From positions 1 through 64,000 of the forward strand of contig JAIHAR010000005.1 of assembly GCA_020054865.1 (NCBI GenBank): a stretch of DNA of 64,000 nucleotides. Direction: 5' to 3'. The notes below the pieces were generated by a model. That model ran no database searches and was not told where the DNA came from. It worked only from the letters and a program-made list of their open reading frames with translations. The DNA is from Deferribacteraceae bacterium (GTDB taxonomy: Bacteria; Chrysiogenota; Deferribacteres; Deferribacterales; Deferrivibrionaceae). Below, piece by piece: positions 29,043-37,552 of the stretch. Made by a program: the position numbers and the translations under genes. Each line of letters starts with the position of its first letter. The stretch's first letter is position 1.

Positions 29043-29888
29043 TCATTCTTTTGCTACAATATTTTCCAAAAAATTTGCACTGTTATATAAATCTTGCAAT
29101 TTTAAAACCTTTACAGCTTCAGATACTTCATCGCTCAAATTTGTAAAAATCTTCTTTTGCACAACTTTTTTATTTATCAGCTTCAGCCAAGGTTTTTGTC
29201 CAAAAAGTTTCACAATATCTAAGGCTTCAAAATACTCATTTTCATAATATAAATAATCAAATACTGCACATAAAAGTGCATAATCCTCTTCCACGTCAAG
29301 TGTAATTCTAATATCTGGTGCAGTTAAATATTGTGGAGCTTCAATAGATGATATGTTAAACTTATCTTTATTCGTGGTATGTATATAAGGGCATACATGC
29401 TCTCTTTCAAATATTTCTTTAGCTTCAAAATATGCCTTTTCAAGTGCATCAAAAGAGATTACTTCAACATCTAAACCATGAGGGAAAGCCCTTTTAATCG
29501 TGTTAGATGTATAATCTGCATTTTCATTTAAGTGTTTTTCAACTGCTAAATCAATAATATTCCAATCTATACAAGGGCAATCGGAAGTTACTCTGACTAT
29601 TGCATCAAGATTATTTTCCTTAGCAGACAGATAATATCTGCTCAACACATCATCTTTACTCCCCTTAAACCATCTTACATTTTCTTTGTCAGCTATTTTT
29701 ACAATTTCCTCATCTTCACTATCTGTAGTTGTTGCAATTATCACTTCATCTAATGATTGTGCTTTTAATACTCTTCTAATAACTTGCTGTAAAACAGTAA
29801 TATCACTATCAAAAGGTAGCGATTTTAAAATCTTTTTTGGCAGCCTAGTAGATGATGTCCTTGCCTGAATTATTGCTCCTACTTTCAT
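29043..29888 (-). CDS. spsF: SpsF-type cytidylyltransferase of the pseudaminic acid cluster
   Basis: 281-residue nucleotidyltransferase of the SpsF/COG1861 type. It starts with the substrate-binding motif GAIIQARTSSTRLPKKIL and has IRVTSDCPCIDWNIIDLAVE and YPH-like FPHGLDVEV. By cluster position it should make CMP-pseudaminic acid (the PseF role). It is of the SpsF rather than the classical NeuA/PseF subfamily, so the exact reaction is inferred. It overlaps pseC by 4 bases. Confidence 0.82.
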   Translation of the reverse strand: MKVGAIIQARTSSTRLPKKILKSLPFDSDITVLQQVIRRVLKAQSLDEVIIATTTDSEDEEIVKIADKENVRWFKGSKDDVLSRYYLSAKENNLDAIVRVTSDCPCIDWNIIDLAVEKHLNENADYTSNTIKRAFPHGLDVEVISFDALEKAYFEAKEIFEREHVCPYIHTTNKDKFNISSIEAPQYLTAPDIRITLDVEEDYALLCAVFDYLYYENEYFEALDIVKLFGQKPWLKLINKKVVQKKIFTNLSDEVSEAVKVLKLQDLYNSANFLENIVAKE

Positions 29889-31105
29889 AAAGATTCAAAC
29901 ACCTCTTGCACTTTATTCACTACAAAATCAAGTTCCTCATTAGTCATCCCGGGGTAAATCGGCAAACTTATCTCACTTCTATAAAATTCTTCGGCCTTTG
30001 GACATAATCCATTTTCGTAACCAAGATCTTGATAAAACGGGTGAAAATATACAGGGATATAATGCACCTGGACACCAACACCACATTCTCTTAATTTATT
30101 AAATAGTTCACGTTTTTTTTGTTTCAAGCTGTCTTTAAGCTTTATAGGATATAAGTGATAACTGTTATACGCATACTCCTTTTCAACAGGCAATTCAAAA
30201 TATGGATTGTTAACAAAAATTTCATTATACTTTTGCACAATACCTCTTCTCTTTTCAACAAAACTATCAAGTTTTTTCAGCTGACTTACCCCCAAAGCCG
30301 CCTGAATATCGGTCATTCGATAATTATACCCCAAAAGTTGCATTTCATAATACCACTCACCCACAAACGTTGAACTTTGAACGTTGAACTTTGAACTATC
30401 TTTTGTAATTCCATGATTTCTAAACATCAGCAGCTTTTCATAATATTCTTGCTTATTTGTCAAAACTGCTCCACCTTCGCCCGTTGTAATATGTTTTACC
30501 GGGTGAAAGCTAAACACAGTCATATCTGAGAATTGACAAGACCCCACATTGAACGTTGAACGTTGAACTTTATACCTTGCCCCTAATGCATGACAAGCAT
30601 CTTCTATAACTTTTAAATTATACTTGTCAGCAAGCTCTTTTATTTTTTTCATATCACAAGGCTGTCCAGCGTAATGAATAGGAACAATTAGTTTTGTCTT
30701 ATCCGTAATTTTGCTTTCTATTTTTTCACAATCAATATTCCCAGTATTTTCCTCAATATCTACAAATACAGGCCTTGCACCTAAATATAAACCGGCATTA
30801 CTTGTCGCAGCAAAAGTCATCGGTGAAGTTATAAACTCATCATCTTTTGTTAGTCCTGCAGCAAAATAAGCTCCATGTAAAGCAGACGTTCCACTGTTAA
30901 ACGTTACAGCATACTTTACACCACAATATTCTGCCAATTTTTCTTCAAATTCCTTTATCTTTGGACCCTGAGTGATAAAATCTGACTTTAACACTTCAAC
31001 AACAGCCTGTATATCATCGTTGTCTATAGATTGTTTTCCGTAGGGGACTGCTCTGGGATTTGACGCTTTGATGTTTTGATGTTTTGATGTTTTATTTATT
31101 TTCAT
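29885..31105 (-). CDS. pseC: UDP-4-amino-4,6-dideoxy-altrosamine transaminase, invaded by short tandem repeats
   Basis: PLP-dependent DegT/DnrJ/EryC1 aminotransferase that aminates the 4-keto product of PseB. The family start is AVPYGKQSIDNDDIQAVVEV, followed by GVKYAVTFNSGTSALHGAYF and VIEDACHALGARY. The catalytic-lysine segment is VFSFHPVKHITTGEGGAVLT. Three parts are unusual: the first 17 residues (KTSKHQNIKASN) are encoded by octamer repeats, and two surface loops (KVQRSTFNVG and FNVQSSTFVG) are encoded by tandem heptamers. The frame stays open. The true start may be further in. It overlaps the four-helix-bundle ORF by 14 bases. Confidence 0.9.
   Translation of the reverse strand: MKINKTSKHQNIKASNPRAVPYGKQSIDNDDIQAVVEVLKSDFITQGPKIKEFEEKLAEYCGVKYAVTFNSGTSALHGAYFAAGLTKDDEFITSPMTFAATSNAGLYLGARPVFVDIEENTGNIDCEKIESKITDKTKLIVPIHYAGQPCDMKKIKELADKYNLKVIEDACHALGARYKVQRSTFNVGSCQFSDMTVFSFHPVKHITTGEGGAVLTNKQEYYEKLLMFRNHGITKDSSKFNVQSSTFVGEWYYEMQLLGYNYRMTDIQAALGVSQLKKLDSFVEKRRGIVQKYNEIFVNNPYFELPVEKEYAYNSYHLYPIKLKDSLKQKKRELFNKLRECGVGVQVHYIPVYFHPFYQDLGYENGLCPKAEEFYRSEISLPIYPGMTNEELDFVVNKVQEVFESL
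30369..30397. repeat. Tandem heptamer array A inside pseC
   Basis: Read on the coding strand, four heptamers alternate GTTCAAA and GTTCAAC. They encode the loop FNVQSSTF of PseC, at a place where homologues have unrelated, variable residues. Confidence 0.8.
30549..30570. repeat. Tandem heptamer array B inside pseC
   Basis: Three copies of the same heptamer (GTTCAAC, GTTCAAC, GTTCAAT) encode part of the loop VQRSTFNVG. The unit matches array A, 150 bases away. Confidence 0.8.
31061..31093. repeat. Tandem octamer array at the pseC start
   Basis: On the plus strand TTTTGATG occurs twice perfectly after one CTTTGATG, flanked by degenerate copies (TGACG and TTTTATTT). It covers the beginning of pseC and abuts the stop codon of the four-helix-bundle ORF. 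Confidence 0.8.
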
Positions 31106-31457
31106 CGTGATACCTTATAAAATTTGTAATCATTCCTGCTAATCTTTGGCAAATACTTTCAATTTTATCAAATTCACCCAATTTCAGATAATTAAGTTCC
31201 TTAGCTATTTCTATTTGTGTTTGCAATTCGCTTAATGAACCTTTAGAAATATATAAAAACCTTATAAAATCTTTTTTAGTATTTCTTTCATAACCTTCTG
31301 CTATATTAGAAGGAATAGAAACAGCAGTCCTTCTTACTTGATCTCTTAAATTAAAATCTTTTTTAAACAACTCATTTTCAGTTATTCTGTATATATAAAC
31401 AGCCAAATCTTTCGATATCTTCCAAATTTCTAAATCTCTAAAAGTAGTTAAACTCAT
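31092..31457 (-). CDS. Four-helix-bundle protein (23S rRNA intervening-sequence family)
   Basis: 121-residue protein of the PF05635 / TIGR02436 family, first seen in intervening sequences of 23S rRNA genes. Family segments are FRDLEIWKISKDLAVYIYRI, LRDQVRRTAVSIPSNIAEGY, FLYISKGSLSELQTQIEIAK and a C-terminal helix. Function is unknown. Here it separates pseB from pseC and is flanked on both sides by octamer tandem repeats, so it looks like an inserted element rather than a native member of the pse operon. It overlaps the pseC start by 14 bases. Confidence 0.9.
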   Translation of the reverse strand: MSLTTFRDLEIWKISKDLAVYIYRITENELFKKDFNLRDQVRRTAVSIPSNIAEGYERNTKKDFIRFLYISKGSLSELQTQIEIAKELNYLKLGEFDKIESICQRLAGMITNFIRYHDENK

Positions 31458-31470
31458 AATCTTACACCCT

Positions 31471-31510
31471 CACAACTCCATCACCTCATAACTCCATAAC
31501 TTCACAACTC
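31471..31510. repeat. Tandem octamer array between pseB and the four-helix-bundle ORF
   Basis: Five octamers in register on the plus strand: CACAACTC, CATCACCT, CATAACTC, CATAACTT, CACAACTC. The last copies run into the 3' end of pseB and supply its stop codon (31502-31504). Confidence 0.8.
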
Positions 31511-32485
31511 TAAGCCACTTATTATCTCTAATAACTCATCTTTCGTTAACCACCAACTATTATTGTCACTCCTATAAGAAAATCCTTCAGGCAATTCTTT
31601 CCCACCGTTGCCAAAATCTTTTGGTGCTTGCCAATTCAAAAATTCAGGGATAATCCTATAATGGTCATCATACTCTCTGGTGTGTCTTGCATCGTCTTCA
31701 GGAATCATTACTTCATGCATTTTCTCTCCGGGTCTTATCCCTACTTCCTCTATATCTGCCTGAGGCGCAATGGCTCGAGCAAAATCTTCCATCCTCATAC
31801 TCGGAATTTTCGGAACAAATATTTCACCACCCGTCATATATTTAAATGCCTTTAACACAAGCTCGACTGCTTGTGGCAAGGTAATCCAAAATCTTGTCAT
31901 ATCTTTATGAGTTATAGTTAATTTGCCTTCCTCTTTTTGCTTTAAAAAAAGTGGCAGCACCGAGCCACGACTTCCCAAAACATTTCCGTATCTCACCACC
32001 GCAAACCTTGTAACTCTGCCTCCGGCATATGAATTTCCAGCCACGAAAAGTTTATCAGAGCAAAGTTTTGTTGCACCATAAAGATTTAATGGATTTGCAG
32101 CTTTGTCTGTAGAAAGAGCAATCACTTTTTTTACACCGTTATCAATGCAGGCCTCAATTACATTTTGAGCACCCAATATATTTGTCTTTATTGTTTCAAA
32201 TGGGTTGTATTCCCCAGCAGGCACCTGTTTTAAGGCAGCGGCATGTATTACATAGTCTATTCCATAAAATGCTCTGTAGAGTCTGTCCTTATCCCTCACA
32301 TCACCAAGAAAAAACCTCAGTCTTTTATCATGCCCAAACTCACTTTTCATTTGATATTGTTTAAACTCATCTCTACTTAAAATTACTACCCTCTTAGGGT
32401 TAAAATTCTCAAGAACATACTTTACAAAACACTTCCCAAATGAGCCTGTGCCACCAGTTATCAAAACATTTGCACCATTAAACAT
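31502..32485 (-). CDS. pseB: UDP-GlcNAc 4,6-dehydratase (inverting), PseB
   Basis: First enzyme of pseudaminic acid synthesis, converting UDP-GlcNAc to the 4-keto-6-deoxy-altro sugar. 327-residue SDR with GGTGSFGKCFVKYVLE (NAD site), VIHAAALKQVPAGEYNPFET and ALSTDKAANPLNLYGATK. The last two carry the altered catalytic triad typical of inverting dehydratases. The end of the gene (GLEL and stop) lies in an octamer repeat, so its last few codons may be secondary. AGGA-type ribosome binding (TGGAGGAAAC) precedes the ATG. Confidence 0.95.
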   Translation of the reverse strand: MFNGANVLITGGTGSFGKCFVKYVLENFNPKRVVILSRDEFKQYQMKSEFGHDKRLRFFLGDVRDKDRLYRAFYGIDYVIHAAALKQVPAGEYNPFETIKTNILGAQNVIEACIDNGVKKVIALSTDKAANPLNLYGATKLCSDKLFVAGNSYAGGRVTRFAVVRYGNVLGSRGSVLPLFLKQKEEGKLTITHKDMTRFWITLPQAVELVLKAFKYMTGGEIFVPKIPSMRMEDFARAIAPQADIEEVGIRPGEKMHEVMIPEDDARHTREYDDHYRIIPEFLNWQAPKDFGNGGKELPEGFSYRSDNNSWWLTKDELLEIISGLEL

Positions 32486-32553
32486 GTTTCCTCCAGAAGA
32501 AACTTTTTCCCATTTGCCATTATATTGTAAATGAATATCAATTTTTGTGCCAT

Positions 32554-32578
32554 AAAAAAAGGGGCGTGAAGCCCCTTT
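32554..32578 (-). terminator. Rho-independent terminator after flagellin and the DUF2292 gene
   Basis: On the minus strand the stem AAAGGGGC / GCCCCTTT with loop TTCAC is followed by a run of seven T. The first stem base pairs overlap the stop codon of the DUF2292 gene. It separates the flagellin unit from pseB. Confidence 0.9.
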
Positions 32579-32738
32579 AAATTTTTATGCTCTCTGTTTT
32601 CTTGACAATTGTCACCTTCCCGGCTTCAAATTTTACTTCCAGCGACCCATAATATTGATTCTGAAACATATCTCTCAAAATTTCATACAATTTTGTTAGT
32701 TGCGATTTATCATTGTTTTTCATATTTACAGCAGCCAT
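32577..32738 (-). CDS. DUF2292 (YezD-like) small protein, 53 aa
   Basis: A short gene between flagellin and pseB. The start ATG follows GGAGGTAAATT. The sequence has a helical N-terminal part (LTKLYEILRDMFQ) and the DUF2292/YezD-type core YYGSLEVKFEAGKVTIVKK with a short IKI end. The family is widespread, small and of unknown function; its members often resemble a single beta-sheet. It lies 46 bases downstream of the flagellin stop and shares its terminator. Co-transcription with flagellin is therefore likely. The family match is from the motif pattern only. Confidence 0.7.
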   Translation of the reverse strand: MAAVNMKNNDKSQLTKLYEILRDMFQNQYYGSLEVKFEAGKVTIVKKTESIKI

Positions 32739-32762
32739 AATTTACCTCCATGTAAAGTTATT

Positions 32763-32777
32763 TCACAATCCTTGTGA
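32763..32777 (-). promoter_or_regulatory. CsrA-type hairpin before the DUF2292 gene
   Basis: The minus strand reads TCACAAGGATTGTGA: a perfect 6-bp stem with a GGA loop. It lies 25 bases upstream of the DUF2292 start codon. The core ACAAGGAUUGU nearly matches the CsrA SELEX consensus RUACARGGAUGU, with one extra U. Binding is inferred. Confidence 0.5.
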
Positions 32778-32784
32778 TTTTAAA

Positions 32785-35052
32785 TTAACCCTGTAAAAGC
32801 TGTAATGCCATCTGTGGTACCTGATTTGCCTGTGCAAGCATTGCAGTACCTGCCTGACTTAAAATCTGGCTTCTTGTAAACTGTGACATTTCTTCAGCCA
32901 TATCAAGGTCTCTAATTCTTGATTCGCTTGCAGTCATATTTTCATGGGCAACACTCAAGTTTGCAATTGTATGCTCAAGTCTGTTAATCTGAGCACCAAT
33001 AGTAGCTCTAATTGTAACTACCTGAGTAAGGGCCCTGTCGATGTCAGGAATAGCCTTCTGAGCCAACTTTTGAGAAACAATCAAAGTATTCTCAAGCCCA
33101 AGACCTTTAACATCAAGCTGAGGAATAGATACTGCAAGTGTCTGCCCCTGATTTGGCCCTATCTGTAAATCGGTTGAATTATCAACTACATGGAGGAAAT
33201 ATTCATTTGAAGATGTATTTTCTTTAAATTTTATGGTTTCACTTGTTGAATCCCAGTAAGACTCAACTGTAGCCCTGGAATCAATGACAAGTTCCACACC
33301 TTGAATGACGCCATTTACCCTGTCATTGCCAGTTTCATCCACACCTATCAAATCTCCGGTATGAGCATCTTTAATCGTCACAAGTGTTGTATTACCAACT
33401 GATTCCTGAATTTCTGCCAGAGAAAGTGCATCAATAAGTCTCTGATCACCACTGAAAGCTATTTCACCAAGCTCACCGGTCAATGCAGTCTGGATTACAA
33501 AAGTACCTTTTACAGTCCTGTTGCCATTATCACTTGGCACAGAAACATAGTCTACAAGGTGCGAATTTACCTGCTCATCTGTTGAGCCAAGACCAAGCTC
33601 ATTTACCAGTGCATCAGTCAATTTTGTCTCAAAATCGCTGATAGTATCATCCCCCTCAAGGTAGATTGTGGCACTTTTTCCATTACCCCAGATTGTAAGC
33701 TCCTGTTTATTTTCAAACAGGTTATTGCCATCAGCATCGATAAACCTTTCAATATCCTTTAATTTTGTAGTCGTTGTGGCAGCCTCACCACCACCGGCGA
33801 TATGAAGTGTGCCAAAACCTGAGTTAATCGTACCATCAGTTTTTCCAAATACAATATCCAGACTTCCAATATTTAAATTACCAGTCTGTTCATCCAAGTC
33901 AGCAAGATATATAGTCTTGGTTATCTCTTCAGAAGTAGAAGCAAGTGAATTTGCAGCTGTAAAGTTAATTGTTATTTCCTGCTTTTGCCCTGAAGGCCCA
34001 TCAGTTATTCCAACAGCACCTTGACCTTGGTTATTTGGTGTTATTCCCCTTGAAACAGAAAATAAAAATCTATCCCCAGTTTGAAATCTTCCTGTTGCAG
34101 ATACAGTAAATCCAGCAGTTGTAGTTATACCACCGTCTGATATATCCGTATCAGTGCTTGAGCCTAGCAATTCACCTGTAATTGCACTGTAAAAATAAGT
34201 AATTGCCGCCGAACCGCTATCACCTGTGATCTCTACCAGAGCATATCCGTCAAAAGTAAGACCTGAAATTGTCGCATTTCCGATAGTCCCAGCAGAACCT
34301 GGCTGCAAGAAGGAGCCTATAGTAGCAACAGCAGAACTTGTTGTTACACCTGATCCATGTAGTATCAGTGTATAGTCATTATCTCCTGTTTCCCATAATG
34401 ATGTAGGATTACTAACTTTGGATATATTTGTGTCATCAGTGGCATTTGCAGTACTGTCAGCATACTCCGCACCAATCTTACCTTCCTGAAGCGTCATAAT
34501 GTCACTTTTAAATATCTGGCTCTGGCCTATTTTGTTTGCCTCAAAAGTTATCTCATAGTTTGCTTCAGCCACATTGCCTCTGATAAGCGCACTTATTTTG
34601 TTGCTGCTTGCCGACCAGAGTGCCGTGCCATCTCCATTTAACAACTTTTTGGTGTTAAACTCTGTTGCGGTAGAAATCCTGTTAATTTCCGCCTTGAGCT
34701 GCTCTACCTCTTTTTGAAGCTCCACCCTGTCATTTGAAGTATAAGTACCGTTTGCAGCTTGCACTGCCAATTCACGCATCCTTTGAAGCATTGAAGATAC
34801 TTCACCAAGAGCACCTTCAGCCGTCTGGAGCATAGAAATACCGTCCTGAGCATTCATCATTGCCCTTTTCAGGCCGCTGATTTGTCCACGCAATTTTTCA
34901 GAAATTGCCATACCTGAAGCATCATCTGCTGCGTGATTAATTCTGAGCCCACTTGATAATCTTTCGAGGGATTTACCGAGTGCGGACTGTGTCCCGCCAA
35001 GATGCCTTTGAGAATTCAAAGACATGATGTTGTTGTAAATTGATAAACTCAT
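32785..35052 (-). CDS. fliC: Flagellin (755 aa)
   Basis: Flagellar filament protein. The N-terminal D0/D1 region is [20 protein letters not shown] through [20 protein letters not shown] and [20 protein letters not shown], all highly conserved. The C-terminal D1/D0 region (near residues 665-755) has [20 protein letters not shown] and ends [13 protein letters not shown]. Between them lies a long, Ser/Thr-rich, beta-type variable region of about 500 residues. This makes the protein roughly half again as long as E. coli FliC and offers many O-glycosylation sites. The pseudaminic acid and Maf genes downstream support glycosylation. Expression is probably from the sigma-28 promoter at 35127-35154. 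Confidence 0.97.
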   Translation of the reverse strand: MSLSIYNNIMSLNSQRHLGGTQSALGKSLERLSSGLRINHAADDASGMAISEKLRGQISGLKRAMMNAQDGISMLQTAEGALGEVSSMLQRMRELAVQAANGTYTSNDRVELQKEVEQLKAEINRISTATEFNTKKLLNGDGTALWSASSNKISALIRGNVAEANYEITFEANKIGQSQIFKSDIMTLQEGKIGAEYADSTANATDDTNISKVSNPTSLWETGDNDYTLILHGSGVTTSSAVATIGSFLQPGSAGTIGNATISGLTFDGYALVEITGDSGSAAITYFYSAITGELLGSSTDTDISDGGITTTAGFTVSATGRFQTGDRFLFSVSRGITPNNQGQGAVGITDGPSGQKQEITINFTAANSLASTSEEITKTIYLADLDEQTGNLNIGSLDIVFGKTDGTINSGFGTLHIAGGGEAATTTTKLKDIERFIDADGNNLFENKQELTIWGNGKSATIYLEGDDTISDFETKLTDALVNELGLGSTDEQVNSHLVDYVSVPSDNGNRTVKGTFVIQTALTGELGEIAFSGDQRLIDALSLAEIQESVGNTTLVTIKDAHTGDLIGVDETGNDRVNGVIQGVELVIDSRATVESYWDSTSETIKFKENTSSNEYFLHVVDNSTDLQIGPNQGQTLAVSIPQLDVKGLGLENTLIVSQKLAQKAIPDIDRALTQVVTIRATIGAQINRLEHTIANLSVAHENMTASESRIRDLDMAEEMSQFTRSQILSQAGTAMLAQANQVPQMALQLLQG

Positions 35053-35102
35053 TTTATCCTCCTTGATTTTTTCAATAGAGGTTTACCCTATTAAATTTTC
35101 CT

Positions 35103-35118
35103 GACGCTTCCCTGCGTC
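35103..35118 (-). promoter_or_regulatory. Flagellin leader hairpin with GGA loop (candidate CsrA site)
   Basis: The minus strand reads GACGC-AGGGAA-GCGTC: a 5-bp stem and a 6-base loop that contains GGA. It lies about 50 bases before the flagellin start, whose own Shine-Dalgarno AAGGAGGA holds a second GGA. This matches the two-site layout known for CsrA on B. subtilis hag mRNA. The role is inferred. Confidence 0.5.
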
Positions 35119-35126
35119 TGGGGAAA

Positions 35127-35154
35127 TTATCGGCAACAAGTAAACTTTTCTTTA
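35127..35154 (-). promoter_or_regulatory. Sigma-28 (FliA) promoter of flagellin
   Basis: On the minus strand TAAA (35151-35154) is followed by 16 bases and a perfect -10 GCCGATAA (35127-35134). The consensus is TAAA-N15-GCCGATAA. The -10 lies about 75 bases before the flagellin ATG. Confidence 0.85.
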
Positions 35155-35221
35155 GAAAAAATTTGCATATTTATTTTTTTTCACTAAAAAAGTGGTATAA
35201 TTAATATGATTGGAGAAAAAA

Positions 35222-36394
35222 ATGGCCAAATTTGACATTGCATTACCCGAAGATATACTTGCCGGAAAAACTACAGACATATATTTTCTTCGAACTGAAG
35301 AAGTCTTAAGAAAAGCACATATCAACAAAAAAGTTACAATGGAAATTGCCCAAAAAGGGATGCCGGAAGAATACCCTTTTGGAATATTCACCGGGCTTTC
35401 CAACGTGTTGGAGCTGCTTGAAGGTAAACCGGTAGATATATACGCAATCGAAGAAGGGAGTGTATTTTTTGAAAATACCCCTGTCTTATCTATTGTAGGA
35501 AACTATCTTGATTTTGGAGTTTACGAAACGGCAATTTTGGGATTTATCTGCCACGCCTCAGGAATCACAACAAAGGCATCCAAATGTAAATTGGCAGCAA
35601 AAGGTAAGACAGTCCTCAGCTTTGGTGCAAGAAGGGCTCATCCTGCCATAAGTGGTATGATTGATAAATACGCTTACATCGGGGGATGTGATGGTTTTTC
35701 TGTCCTTTTTGCAGAAGAACTAATCGGCAAAAAGGCAAGCGGTACAATACCCCATGCGTTGATTTTACAAGTAGGGGATACAACAGAGACTATGAAACTG
35801 TTCAACATGTACATAGATAAATCAGTGCCAAGAATTGCCCTTATTGACACTTTTAACGATGAAAAATTTGAGACATTAAATGTTGCAAATGCTTTAAAGC
35901 AAGATATAAGTGGGGTAAGACTTGATACTCCCGGTTCAAGAAGAGGTGACTTGAAAAAAATTGCCCAAGAAATCAGATGGGAACTTGATATCAGAGGATT
36001 CAAACATGTAAAACTTTTTGCAAGCGGTGGTCTTGATGAAAAAAAGCTAACAGAGCTTTCAGACATAATTGACGGATTTGGAGTGGGCACGAGTATTTCA
36101 AATGCAAAGATAATGGATTTTTCAATGGATATTGTAGAAATAGATGGTAAGCCCTTTAGTAAAAAAGGAAAAATGTCAGGATTTAAATATGCTTACTCAT
36201 GTTCCAAATGTTTGCGGCAGTCATTTAGTATTCATGAAAATGACAGCAAAATCTGTCCAGACTGTAATTTGAAAATGACTCTGATTACAAAAAAATTTAT
36301 GGAAAATGGGAAGATAATTACAAATCTACCATCTGTTGAAGAAATAAAAAATAAAATCATTAATAAGTTTGACTTATTGAAGAAATTTTGTTGA
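35222..36394 (+). CDS. pncB: Nicotinate phosphoribosyltransferase with a C-terminal zinc ribbon
   Basis: Converts nicotinate and PRPP to nicotinate mononucleotide in NAD salvage. The type II PRTase barrel shows YFLRTEEVLRKA at the N-terminus, LSFGARRAHPAISGMID, TIPHALILQVGDT, IALIDTFNDEKFETL, SGVRLDTPGSRRGDL and VKLFASGGLDEKKLTEL. The last about 50 residues carry CSKC and CPDC (16 residues apart), a zinc-ribbon-like tail seen in archaeal-type enzymes. The ATG at 35222 has GGAG seven bases upstream. It is divergent to flagellin. Confidence 0.9.
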   Translation: MAKFDIALPEDILAGKTTDIYFLRTEEVLRKAHINKKVTMEIAQKGMPEEYPFGIFTGLSNVLELLEGKPVDIYAIEEGSVFFENTPVLSIVGNYLDFGVYETAILGFICHASGITTKASKCKLAAKGKTVLSFGARRAHPAISGMIDKYAYIGGCDGFSVLFAEELIGKKASGTIPHALILQVGDTTETMKLFNMYIDKSVPRIALIDTFNDEKFETLNVANALKQDISGVRLDTPGSRRGDLKKIAQEIRWELDIRGFKHVKLFASGGLDEKKLTELSDIIDGFGVGTSISNAKIMDFSMDIVEIDGKPFSKKGKMSGFKYAYSCSKCLRQSFSIHENDSKICPDCNLKMTLITKKFMENGKIITNLPSVEEIKNKIINKFDLLKKFC

Positions 36395-36420
36395 ATTATT
36401 GATGTTTTTTATATTATAAT
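36391..36420 (+). promoter_or_regulatory. Possible sigma-70 promoter of the hydrogenase operon
   Basis: TTGAAT (36391-36396) and TATAAT (36415-36420) are 18 bases apart, 28 bases before the hydrogenase start codon. The -35 overlaps the pncB stop. The -10 is perfect and the -35 is weak. Confidence 0.4.
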
Positions 36421-36448
36421 ATGTTGTTCTAATTTATGGGAGGTTTAT

Positions 36449-37540
36449 ATGAGCAAATTTCAGAATATTCTTGACAGTTATGGCGTAAGCAGAAGAGATT
36501 TTCTAAAGTACTGCACAGCGCTTGGGGCTACATTGTCCCTATCCCCTGCTTTGGCTCCAAAAGTTGCTGAGGCAATCGAAAAAGATGACAGACCACCAGT
36601 AATCTGGCTTGAGTTTCAGGATTGTGCGGGAGACTCTGAATCTTTACTAAGATCAAACAGACCAACAGTTGCAGAATTAGTCCTTGACTATTTATCAATA
36701 GATTACCATGAGACAATTATGGCAGCAGCCGGACACCAGGCTGAGGAAGCACAGAGAGCAACAGTTGAAAAATACAAGGGCAAATATATATGCGTCGTTG
36801 AAGGCTCTATCCCGGTAAATGATGATGGGGTCTATTGTACAATCGGAGGCAAGTCTGCTGTTCAGATACTAAATGAAGTGGGAGGCAATGCTGCATTTGT
36901 AATTGCTGTGGGTACGTGTGCGACATATGGGGGACTTCCTGCTGCTTATCCAAATCCTACAGGGGCAAAACGGGTAAAAGAACTCCTTCCGAACAAAACG
37001 GTTATAAACCTTCCAGGTTGCCCAATGAATGTGGACAATCTGACAGGGACAATAGTGCACTACCTTCTTTTCGGCGCTCCACCGGTAATGGATAAATTTT
37101 TAAGGCCTAAATTTGCTTACGGCAAAAGAATACATGATAATTGTGAAAGAAGAGGCCATTTTGACGCCGGTCAGTTTGTTAACGCATGGGGTGATGAGGC
37201 GCACAGACAAGGTTGGTGTTTATACAAAATGGGATGTAAAGGACCTGAAACATTCCATAACTGCCCGACTGTCAGATGGAATGAAGGGACAAGCTGGCCT
37301 GTTCAATCAGGGCATGGATGTGTGGGCTGTAGTGAACCGGGCTTTTGGGATACTATGACACCAATATACAACAGGTTGCCTAATATCCCCGGATTTGGTG
37401 TTGAAGCCACAGCCACAAAGATTGGCGCTGCTGTAGTGGGAATATCGGCTGTGGTATTTGGTACGCACGGTATAGTAAGCCTTATCAGAAATAAGGGTAT
37501 GGTCAAAAAAGTAGAGCACGAATTTGAAGATGAAGAGTAG
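36449..37540 (+). CDS. hyaA: [NiFe] uptake hydrogenase small subunit (group 1)
   Basis: Fe-S subunit of a membrane-bound H2-oxidising hydrogenase. The Tat signal YGVSRRDFLKYCTALGATL sits at residues 10-28, so the complex is exported folded. The proximal-cluster residues lie in WLEFQDCAGDSESLL and AVGTCATYGGLPAA plus NLPGCPMNV. Medial/distal cluster ligands are in IHDNCERRGHFDAGQF, GWCLYKMGCKGPETFHNCP and GHGCVGCSEPGFWD. A C-terminal membrane anchor (about 328-350) follows. 363 aa is normal. GGGAGG precedes the ATG. Electrons go to the cytochrome b encoded two genes on. Confidence 0.96.
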   Translation: MSKFQNILDSYGVSRRDFLKYCTALGATLSLSPALAPKVAEAIEKDDRPPVIWLEFQDCAGDSESLLRSNRPTVAELVLDYLSIDYHETIMAAAGHQAEEAQRATVEKYKGKYICVVEGSIPVNDDGVYCTIGGKSAVQILNEVGGNAAFVIAVGTCATYGGLPAAYPNPTGAKRVKELLPNKTVINLPGCPMNVDNLTGTIVHYLLFGAPPVMDKFLRPKFAYGKRIHDNCERRGHFDAGQFVNAWGDEAHRQGWCLYKMGCKGPETFHNCPTVRWNEGTSWPVQSGHGCVGCSEPGFWDTMTPIYNRLPNIPGFGVEATATKIGAAVVGISAVVFGTHGIVSLIRNKGMVKKVEHEFEDEE

Positions 37541-37552
37541 GGAGGATAAAAT

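Noticed and set aside
30369-31510. CRISPR array
   Set aside because: The repeats are 7-8 bases long and directly tandem, without unique spacers.
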